A DNA stretch of 64,000 bases from Nipponacmea schrenckii (lineage: Eukaryota > Mollusca > Gastropoda > Lottiidae), in contig JAUJPP010000003.1 in the NCBI GenBank assembly GCA_030562195.1, forward strand, positions 32,866,602 through 32,930,601, read 5' to 3'. The position numbers and the translations under genes were made by a program. This document shows positions 48,361 through 58,900 of this stretch, one piece after another (position 1 is the first letter of the stretch; each line of letters opens with the position of its first letter). The notes under the pieces are model-generated. The model saw nothing but the letters and a program-made list of their open reading frames with translations. It was not told the origin of the DNA and did not search any database.

Positions 48361-50049
48361 TATACGCCCACATGAAAATGTGGACGTATATTGCCATCAC
48401 CCCTGTACGTCCGTCGGTCCATCGGTCCGTCCGTCCGTCCATCAACAATTACTTGTGTACACGATACAGGCCAGAGTTTTTATCCGATTTGAATGAAACT
48501 TGATATGTGCATTTATCATGATATTATCTCGGACAAGTTCGAAAATGGCACGATTCCAGATGTTGGTTTATGAGTTATTGCACTTGATTGAATGAAAAAA
48601 CTTTAAAACATACTTGTGTACGCAATAGAAGCTGTAGTTTTTATCCGATTTGAATGAAATTTGGTATGTGTATTCATCTTGAAATTATCTCGGACAAGTT
48701 TGAAAATGGCGCGATTCCAGATGTCGGTTTATGAGTTATTGCACTTGATTAAATGAAAAAATGTTAAAATTTACTTGTGTACGCAATAGAAGCTGTAGTT
48801 TTTATCCAATTTGAATGAAACTTGGTATGTGTATTCATCTTGATAATATCTCGGACAAGTTCGAAAATGGTATGATCACAGATGTTGGTTTATGAGTGTT
48901 GGCCCTTGATTAAATGAAAAAACATTAAACTTTACTTGTGTACGCAATAGAGGTTGTAGTTTTCATCCGATTTGAATGAAACTCGTTATGTGTATTCTTC
49001 TTGATAATATCTCGGACAAGTTTGAAAATGGCATGATTCCAGATGTCAGTTTATGAGTTATGGCCCTTGATTAAATGAAAAAACGTTAAAATTTACTTGT
49101 GTACGCAATAGAAGCTGTAGTTTTTATCCGATTTGAATGAAACTTGGTATGTGTATTCATCTTGATTATATCTCGAACAAGTTCGAAAATGGCACGATTC
49201 CAGATGTCAGTTTATGAGTTATGGCCCTTGATTATATGAAAAAACGTTAAAATTTACATGTTTACATAATAGAAGCTGTAGTTTTTATCTGATTTGAATG
49301 AAACTTGGTTTGTGTATTCATAGTGATAATATCTCGGACAAGTTCGAAAATGGCACGATTCCAGATGTCGGTTTATGAGTTATTACACTTGATTAAATGA
49401 ATAAACGTTAAAATGTACTTGTGTATGCAATAGAAGCTGTAGTTTTTATTCGATTTGAATGAAACTTGGTATGTGTATTTATCTTGATATCGCCAGATGT
49501 CTGTTTATGAGTTATTGACCTTAATTAAATGAGAAAATGTTAAAATTTACTTTTGTACGCAATAGAAGCTGTAGTTTTTATTCAATTTGAATGAAACTTG
49601 GTATGTGTATTTATCTTGATATCGCCAGATGTCTGTTTATGAGTTATTGACCTTAATTAAATGAGAAAATGTTAAAATTTACTTTTGTACGCAATAGAAG
49701 CTGTAGTTTTTATACGATTAGAATGGAACTTGATATGTGTTTTCATCTTAATAACATCTCGGACAAGTTAAAAAATGGTTCGATTCCAGATGTCGGTTTA
49801 TGAGTTATTGACCTTAATTAAATGAGAAAATGTTAAAATTTACTTGTGTACGCAATAGAAGCTGTAGTTTTTATCCGATTTGAATGAAACTTGATATGTG
49901 TATTCATCTTAATAACATCTCAGACAAGTTAAAAAATGGTGCGATTCCATATGTCGGTTTATGTCTTATTGCCCTTGATTAAATGAAAAAACATGGAATA
50001 TTCTGTTTGCTGAAGTGGGCATATGTTACCTTGCCTGGCAAGCTATCTT
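48361..50049 (+). mobile_element. Pearl/Helentron-like nonautonomous element with 161-bp repeats, copy 1
   Basis: Starts with a hairpin, TATACGCCCACAT and its near-complement ATGTGGACGTATA (48361-48390), followed by a GTCC microsatellite. About ten tandem units of 161 bp follow (unit landmarks ACGCAATAGAAGCTG, ATGAAACTTGGTATG, CAGATGTCGGTTTATGAG). It ends with GTGGGCATATGTTA, which is complementary to the start, then a short hairpin CTTGCCTGGCAAG and CTATCTT. Two adjacent units are 132 bp with the same 29-bp deletion. Overall layout fits mollusc pearl elements and HINE-type Helentron derivatives; this assignment is from known structure, not a search. Confidence 0.75.
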
Positions 50050-50993
50050 TCATCAACTACAAAGACTTAAGGATTAAAAAAGACTTAATTCACCTTTTTT
50101 TTAAATATCACACTTTTGGATTTCATTTTTTTGTTTCAATTTGGTAGATTAAATATAATTTTAATATTGTCTTTTCTGGTATAATTTACCTAAATCTAAA
50201 ATTCAATATGTCTATAATTTAGTAAAAACAAAGGTGCAATTTAATCTTTGAATGGCATTTAGAAATAGATAGACATTAGATAACAAGAAACACTATTGTG
50301 GATACACTACTTCTCTTTCATTTTTGGCAATTTTTCAATTCATTTTCATACAGGAATCTTTATCAAGCAAAATAATAATGATACACAGAGTAACAATTAT
50401 ATATAGCAAATATACTTTGTATTCCTTATTGTAATGCTTGATAAAGATTCCTGTATGTGAATTGAAACATTGCTAAAAATTAAAGTGATCCAGAATAGAC
50501 TTATTTATCCTTAGGTAAAATTGTCTAACGTAACAAGGGCAGTGATCCAGAATAGACTTATTTATCCTTAGGTAAAATTGTCTAACATAACAAGGGCTAT
50601 TACTGTCATTTTACCAAGCATATATTACTGATATTGTTACACATAGATTTATTGTCTTCTGTAATTTGAAAGTATGTAAAGTTATGATTTCTAAAATGTT
50701 TTGAGAGTGACAGTTGCCAAGTAGATCTACATAATACCATCATGGATTTTTTTACCCAGTTTCATCTTTTAGCGATGCAGGTCTAAGGGTGCTTAATTCA
50801 ACAATCAGTCATGTTCATGTTTAATATTTTTATCAAAGAGTTAGCATACTCTACATTATCCACTTTAACTATATTTTACCACTTGTTGTTTTCACTATAG
50901 TCAGATACTGCGACTTCTTTGGATTTCATCCATTCTTCATATAGATCATGTTTCAGTGAAGGAAGTCATGTTTTAGAGATGAATCACAATCTA
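50050..50993. other. Intergenic region with a foldback and a 57-bp duplication
   Basis: An inverted repeat pairs 50328-50369 with 50435-50472 (shared core CAGGAATCTTTATCAAGCA), loop about 65 bp. A 57-bp direct duplication follows at 50484-50540 and 50541-50597 with one mismatch. TTTATT at 50648-50653 reads AATAAA on the minus strand and could be the polyadenylation signal of the EF-hand gene. Confidence 0.6.
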
Positions 50994-52168
50994 TCAGATT
51001 ATTTGTAGGTCAACTGAGAATTTTGTCTTGATTTCATTGTCTGGGATCATCTGAAATAATCAACAACAAAAAATTTAGCTGCACTAACAATATAAAAGTA
51101 GATTTTTGTCTGATGCAAGAAATTTCTCCTACATTCTTATTAAAGATAATAATTAGAAAGAATGGAGGAAGGTCTAACTACCACAGATTTTATATGCTAG
51201 TCTAGCACTTTCCAAACCACTTCTATTATTTTGATAAGAAGTTTTACCTTTAGAAATTCATCTTTTCTTATTTCTCCAGGCTTGTCCAAATCTGGATGAT
51301 TCAAAGCACGGAAAGTCAAATCTAAGATGATTTGATCACTGATAGCATTGCCAAACAAAACTTTATATAAACTGAAAATTTCTCCATGGGTCATGACACC
51401 ACTTTTCCCAGAGTCAAAAATGTCAAATAGTAATTCCTTCTTCTTCAAAGCCAAAGTTTCTGGGCTTAGTGCACCACAAATTAACAAGAATTGCTTTGGG
51501 TATATCTTTTTGGAGTTTTTATCCATATAAAACTCCATGAGATGAGGGACCAATTTATTGCCAGAAAATTCTGGCATAGAAACACATGTATTGTATGGTA
51601 TACCATTGATGCCTTTCTCAGAACTATCATAGTGGGAGTATCTCTTTAAAAGTTTTTCTACATCTTTGGTATTAACTGAAAAAAAATTCTTAATATAACT
51701 ACAAAGTGGATATTTAGCAGTGAACATATTGAAATACCTTTTTGCCATTTGGCTGGCATTTCTGCTAACTCGTGTGCAGAACAGTACACAAAATTGAAAA
51801 TCAAATTACAATCTAGAGTCAAATCTGTAATCTAGTGACTTGTTTTGATAGTAGTGATAGCTGCATTAAGGTTATTTTTTACACACAGCAACAAGGATGA
51901 TAACATATTGATTCCCTGTATTATATTTTTACATAGAAGAGGAAGATGTAAATTCATTTCTTTTTTTTATATTTCTACACACAATCTACTTAAAATTTCA
52001 TCTTGAATATTGATTTGGTTACAGGACAGTGAAAATTTAAATCATTTTCGATACTTTATTGATTGAAGTTGCTCTATGAATTTATAATTATCCTCCAGAA
52101 ATCTTACATGTTGTTTGAGTTGATATTTCTTGGATCTGTTCTGTTGTCAGAAAGGATACTTCATTACC
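50994..52168 (-). CDS. EF-hand protein of the calcineurin B / CHP type (5' end incomplete)
   Basis: Minus-strand exons 52108-52168, 51248-51675 and 50994-51050 join in frame with GT/AG sites. The first starts GNEVSFLTTEQIQEIS; a preceding exon supplying only ATG would give the N-myristoylation motif MGNEVS, as in calcineurin B (MGNE). That would make about 182 residues, near calcineurin B (about 170) and CHP1 (195). The N-terminal helix, SSEKGINGIPY, a FDIFDSGKSGVMTHGE third loop and the C-terminal FLKMIPDNEIKTKFSVDL follow the CHP order. Loops 1, 2 and 4 lack standard calcium ligands; loop 3 is the best candidate. Regulatory binding of a phosphatase, kinase or Na/H exchanger partner is inferred from the family only. 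CIB-family membership is an alternative. Exon 1 was not located; a weak candidate is ATG followed by GT near 52531. Confidence 0.7.
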
Positions 52169-52916
52169 CTGAAATAATTGCAACAAACATGTATTACATT
52201 CTTCTGAAGTGGGTCTGCCTACAATAGCTACATGCATATTGTTACATTACATGGACTTACCCATTTTGTGGAAAGTAGGAATTTTGATATCATATGCTAT
52301 TTTAATTTATCTGGAAGACCAACTTAAATCCTTGAAAATAATGTGCTGAAGCAGGCCTGGCCTGTTGTGAAACGGATTTATGAATCTACTCTAATTTTTA
52401 GTTCTCCAAAAAAAAAAAAGATATTATAGCGCTAGTATTATTTATTTTATATTAGTGTAGTATATACTTATTCAAGTTTGAAACAAATGAGTATGAATGA
52501 AAGTCTAAAGAGTGTGTACCATTTCAACTAAGGTTTCATGTTTTTGTTTACATTAGTTTCCATATGACTCAAAATTCCTTCAATTCCAAAGAGTAGTTGT
52601 AAGTTCGATAACTCTTTCGTGACTGTTCTATTTTTGGTACATGACGACAAAGAGTAAATTGTTAAAGGTATTCCATTTCATTAAACATAGCGACCGTATT
52701 TCACAACGGGTTGAAACTTTATTGATCAATGAAGGAAATAATGGTTTATGGGAAAGATTGTTGTGCAATACCTATAATTTGAGAATAGTATAAATAAGGC
52801 TGAAGAAAATATTTTAAACCACACTTCAAAATGTGAACAAAGCAGTTAGTGCGTATCGCACCTGAATTGATTAATTTAAGAATTGCAACGACGCCCCTGA
52901 GCAGCCGAAAAGAAAC
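52169..52916. promoter_or_regulatory. Divergent intergenic region between EF-hand gene and eEF2 paralogue
   Basis: The two genes point away from each other across this segment, which must hold both promoters and the missing first exon of the EF-hand gene. No TATA box is obvious. The 5' terminal oligopyrimidine tract expected of ordinary eEF2 mRNAs is not apparent just upstream of 52917. Confidence 0.45.
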
Positions 52917-55900
52917 ATGGTATGTATAAGTTATCTTCATTATTGAAACATGGATTATTTCAAATTACAAATAAATCGATTTGGCCGATATTGTTTCTAA
53001 TGCCTTGAATGTAAAATAAGAACTTATTTCAGGTGAACTTCTCGAAAGAGCAACTGAGGTCGGTGATGGACCGTCAAAAAAACATCCGTAATATGGTAGT
53101 GATAGCCCATGTTGATCATGGTAAAACGACCCTGACTGACTCCCTGTTAGCCAGAGCTGGTTATATTCCCATGGATCAAGCTGGTGACAAGATGGCTACT
53201 CACACCCGAGAAGATGAAAAACAGAAAGGGATCACTATCAAATCCACGTAAGGAGATTTCTAAACAATACATCTGAAATGATAAGTGATTAATGATTGTC
53301 AAAGAATATCCTTTATTGTGTTATTCCTAAAAAGCTCACAGCCTAATTTAACCTCATCTAAGCCAAAGCAAGAATGCAATATTATGAGTTCTTTTAAAAC
53401 ACGCTCTCTTTCAGTGCAATATCTCTTTATTATGAGATGAATGAAGTTGACCATGAAGAACAAACGGGAAGCAATGGCTACCTTATAAATCTTATTGATT
53501 CTCCTGGTCATGTTGATTTCTCTTCTGAAGTAACGGCAGCTCTCCGAGTGACAGATGGGGCTATGGTTGTTGTGGATTGTGTTTCTGGTAAGTTAAGTCT
53601 ATATTCAATCACATCCCTTTTAAAACATGTAATATCCCGGTGCCAAATAAAACCGTCTAATAGGCATAGGCTTCATACAATAAAATTCAGTGAATTCCTT
53701 AGCTCTAGGTTTTCTCGAAAATAAGAAGAATAGCCGTCATACCTCCCGAATAGGACCTGTATTAACTAATAACCCTGCTCTAATGTTGCAAGAGTTTGGA
53801 TAACCTTTTGCACACGGTATCACCATTCCATGATTGTAAACTTTTGCGTCGCAATCCCTTTATTTTTGGCCGTCAAACAAGGATATAGAACTCTCAAATA
53901 TCAAAATCCGCAGTTTCTTTTCTTACAATCTTTCCCCTAAAATTCAGGTGTCTGTGTGCAGACCGAGACGGTTTTAAGACAAGCTCTAACAGAATACATT
54001 AAACCAGTTTTAATGATGAACAAGTTAGACAGACTGATCTTTGAGAAACAACTGTCTCCAGAGGAGATCTATCTAGGTCTGAGAAAAACCATTGAAGACG
54101 TCAACGTCATCCTGTCTGTATATGGTGATACCAATTCACCCATGGGTGATATATCGGTAAGCGAAAAGATTCTCCAATAAAATATTGAGATGATTGGTCG
54201 TTGTATGAATTATTTAACAAATTAACTGATGACTGTTAACTGCGTCTTTAAAAATATCAGGGAGGGCCAATTCTTCGCTCTTGGTTGTAGAGTACGAGTG
54301 TTTGAATTCCGCATTACATAATTATGTTTTTATGTATCAAAACTACAAGCTGCAATGGATATAGAATAAATGCAAGATGACATCATCATTGCTCACTATT
54401 CACCTACCTCCCCCCATGAATATTTATTGGAGTTTCTATTTTGTTACAGCTGGATCCCACCATTGGCAATGTTGCGTTTGGTTCTGGTCTGCATGGTTGG
54501 GGTTTCAATTTAAGGACGTTTGCAAAAATGTACGCAAAGAAACTATCGATGTCAGAAGAAAAGATAATGAGGAAACTTTGGGGAGATAACTTCTTTAACC
54601 CTCAGACCAAAAAATGGAGTAAAACAGAATCAGAGGGATCTGTCAGGGGATTTAACAAGTTCATTATGGAGCCCCTAACTAAGGTAAACACCAGAATTAT
54701 TGAGATGACTAGGACTCAACTTACAATATCGCTATTCAATAATTCCTCCGGTTTCCAACATATTGGATCCATCGTGGCTTTAATGTTACAGTGCTATATC
54801 CTGCGATCCATTTGACAGGATGTTTCATGCCTCGAATTTGGATCAGGTATAAAATCGACAAATTTGAGTTGGAATTTCTTTAACGATGTCTTGGTCTTTC
54901 CCAGGCAAGCTGGTGAATGATTACTGATATAATATTGATGATCAATGTTAATATTAAATTCTGTGACAATTCGGAATATTTATGTTGGTATTTTAGGTCC
55001 TTAAAGCATCCAGAGATGGCGATAAAGAAACTACCAAGACCTTGCTGGAGAAAATTGGTATAACGCTTAACACCATTGTAATGGAAAAAGAAGGCAAAGA
55101 ATTCATGAGAACAGTGATGAAAAAATGGTTGCCAGCAGCAGACTCTATGTTAGATATGATTATTGATCATTTACCATCTCCCGTAACTGCCCAGAAATAC
55201 CGAACCGAGGTCTTGTATGAAGGTCCCCTTGATGATGAAGCTGCCGTAGGTAAGCTGAAAGACTTTTTGAAGTTTTGATATCTGGGGTGGTCGATTCAGT
55301 TATTTTTGATACTTTTGATACCCATTGGATTAGCATTCTGAATTCTACTCTAACAGAATAAAGCTTTGTATACATAGCGCCAGATACCTTACAAAAAGAC
55401 ATTGCTGATTCATGGAAAGGATCGTTTAATACGTTGTTTTTTTTTTAGCAATGAAGAACTGTGATCCAAACGGGCCCTTGATGATGTATGTTTCGAAAAT
55501 GGTACCAGCTCAAGATAAAGGAAGATTTTATGCATTCGGAAGAGTGTTCTCTGGAACTGTTTCTAGTGGCTTAGATATTAGGATACTCTGTCCTGGATAT
55601 AATCCCGAGAATATCAAAGATCCAAAACTCCACAAAACATCAGTATCAAGGTAAGTTATTGTACAAGTACTTTTATTTTTGAAAAAGGTTTTGCAACGGT
55701 GACGCATTTCTATTATACTAGCCACAACAGTACCGAATACAGCGTGTGTCCTATCGTTGCCCTGGGGCTCTGTCCTCGAAAACATAACTTATTTCAGTGT
55801 TCCAGTCATGTAATTAGTTAGTCACTAAAATTGATTACTGTATTTATAAAATTGGATTGTATCTTAAGTATTTTTTCGAGAATGGTGCCTGATCCAAACA

Positions 55901-58900
55901 GACGTTGTTGATTCAGTGGGACATTGTGGCTCAAAGGTTCGACAAAAGCATCGCTTTAGATTGTGCCTTCAAAAATTTTAGCCCAGGACATTTGGTGATT
56001 TGCACATTGCATATCACTTCCCGTCTTATTTCTATCTAATTCTGCTAATGCATTCATTCAAAGTTTTACCTCTGTTTGCTTGAGTTTCAAGACTCATGTC
56101 AGAAAATACTTGGTCAATGAGCGATTAACATTGATTTGATCATTATTCCAGGCTTGTGGTGATGATGGGGGGCTCGGCAATGGGTTTACACGAAGTACCG
56201 TGTGGCAATGTCGTTGGTCTTGGTGGAGTGGACAAATTCATAATCAAAACGGCAACAGTAACCACATATGAACATGCCCATAACATGAAGGTTTTGAAGT
56301 TCTCCGTTAGTCCAGTTGTCAGAGTAGCCGTGGATGTTGTAGAACCTTCTGATTTACCCAAACTTGTGGAAGGGATGAAGAGATTAGCTAAAGCTGATAC
56401 TATGGTTCAGGTGTGTTTTAACTGCTCACATTAAAACGTTGAGCAATTCGGGTATAGATAAACGATGTATGTATTTATGCATCAGATTTGGTCATGTTGT
56501 AAAGAAACAGAAATGTTCTGTGCAGGACTGTATATTGCGCTTTGCCATGAACATATAATCATACATATGTTATGGGGACCTCTTTTGCACTATCAGCGAT
56601 CCGACAGTCGACTGTTAATTTTTATACGCCCACATGGAAATGTGGACGTATATTGCCGTCGCCCCTGTCCGTCCGTCCGTCGGTCCGTCCACATTTGTTG
56701 TATCCACAAAAGAGGCTACAGTTTTTATCTGATCTTAATGAAACTTGGTATACATGTATATATTGATGATATCTCGGTCAAGTTCGAAAATGGAAATTAT
56801 CGCATGAACGGTTTTTGAGTTATTACACTTGACTTAGTAAAAACGCGTCAAATTTGGGTTGTATCCACAATAGAGGCTACAGTTTTTATCCAATCTTAAT
56901 GAAACTTGGTATACATGTATATATTGATGATATCTCGGTCAAGTTCGAAAATGGAAATTTTCGCATGAACAGTTTTTGAGTTATTGCCCTTGACTTAGTA
57001 AAAACGTGTCAAATTTGGGTTGTATCCACAATAGAGGCTACAGTTTTTATCCAATCTTAATGAAACTTGGTATACATGCATATATTGATGATATCTCGGT
57101 CAAGTTCGAAAATGGAAATTTTCGCATGAACGGTTTTTGAGTTATTGCCCTTGACTTAGTAAAAACACGTCAAATTTGGGTTGTATCCACAATAGAGGCT
57201 ATAGTTTTTATCCGATCTTAATGAAACTTGGTATACATGTATATATTGATGATATCTCGGTCAAGTTCGAAAATTGAAATTATCGAATGAACGGATTTTG
57301 AGTTATTGCCCTTGACTTAGTAAAAACGTGTCAAATTTGGGTTGTATTCACGATAGAAGCTACAGTTTTTATCCGATCTTAATGAAACTTGGTATACATG
57401 TATATATTGATGATATCTCGGTCAAGTTCGAAAATTGAAATTATCGCATGAACGGATTTGAGTTATTGCCCTTGACTTAGTAAAAACGTGTCAAATTTGG
57501 GTTGTATTCACGATAGAAGCTACAGTTTTTATCCGATCTTAATGAAACTTGGTATACATGTATATATTGATGATATCTCGGTCAAGTTCGAAAATGGAAA
57601 TTATCGCATGACGGTTTTTGAGTTATTGCACTTGACTTAGTAAAAACGCGTCAAATTTGGGTTGTATCCACAATAGAGGATACAGTTTTTATCTGATCTT
57701 AATGAAACTTGGTATACATGTATATATTGATGATATCTCTGTCAAGTTCAAAAATGGAAATGGAAATCCGATCTTAATGAAACTTGGTATACATGTATAT
57801 ATTGATGATATCTCGGTCAAGTTCCAAAATGGAAATTATCGAATGAACATATTTTGAGTTATTGCCCTTGACTCAAATTTGGGTTATTTCCACGATATAG
57901 GCTACAGTTTTTATCAGAAATTCAAATTTGACGATTTTTTGATGAATAGTTTATGAGTAATTGCCCTTGACTAAGTAAAATTGCGTAAAAATTCATTTTC
58001 TGTAGACACTATAGAAGCTACAATTATCTATGGATTTTAATGAAACTTGGTATGAGCATTGGAATTGATAAGAGGGCGGTCAAGTTCGATTTGGACGATT
58101 TTGCGATAAACAGTTTTGGAGTTATTGCCCCTGCCTCTATATTTGTTGTAGACAAAATAGAAGCTACAATTTTCAATGGATTTAAATGAAACTTGGTGTG
58201 AGCATTGGAATTGATAAGACACAGTCAAGTTCGAATTTGATGATTTTTCGATGAACAGTTTTTTAGTTATTGCCCTTGACTTAGTAAGATTGTGTCAAAA
58301 TTTTTTTGTGGTTCAATAGAAGCTACAATTTTCAATGGATTTTGATGAAACTTGGTGTTTTTGAGTTTTTGCCCTTGACTTCAATATCTATTTAGTGAAT
58401 GTTTTTGAGTCATTGCTCTATTTATTTTTCAAATTCAATGCTGCCAGTGGGCGTATGTTACCTTGCCTGGCAAGCTATCTTGTTTGTCATCATCATGCAT
58501 TAGCAACATCTTTGTTTCATAAACACCCTCAAATGCAATTCAAGATATACCATATTTTCATTTTAGTGCACTGTTGAAAGTGGTCAATATATTGTATCGG
58601 GGGCGGGCGAATTGCACATTGAAATCTGTTTAAATGATTTAGAAATAAAATACGCTTCAGTTCCGTTGAAGGTAAGTGTTTTAGATAACAATTGATCATC
58701 ACAAATCAGTGCAGCAAACAATGTTGCTACTATCAATGGTATTTGTCATCAATGTCAATAAAATATTATTCTTCAATATTTAGCCTAACGTGTAGCACAT
58801 CACATTGATAACAGTCCTCTAGGCATATTACAGAACTATGACAAGCAAATCACTTAAGATTCCTTCTTAGGGAAGCCGAAGAAATTTTACAATGTTCTTA

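Noticed and set aside
48361..50049. CRISPR-like regular array
   Set aside because: The 161-bp units are contiguous without unique spacers and have element-type ends; the genome is eukaryotic.
52250..52270. Minus-strand ATGG followed by a strong GTAAGT donor as exon 1 of the EF-hand gene
   Set aside because: Joining it to the exon at 52168 gives an immediate stop, so the frame is wrong.
56465..56818. ORFs of 64-117 codons in the eEF2 intron
   Set aside because: They read through the start of the pearl-like element and its repeats, and differ with each unit.
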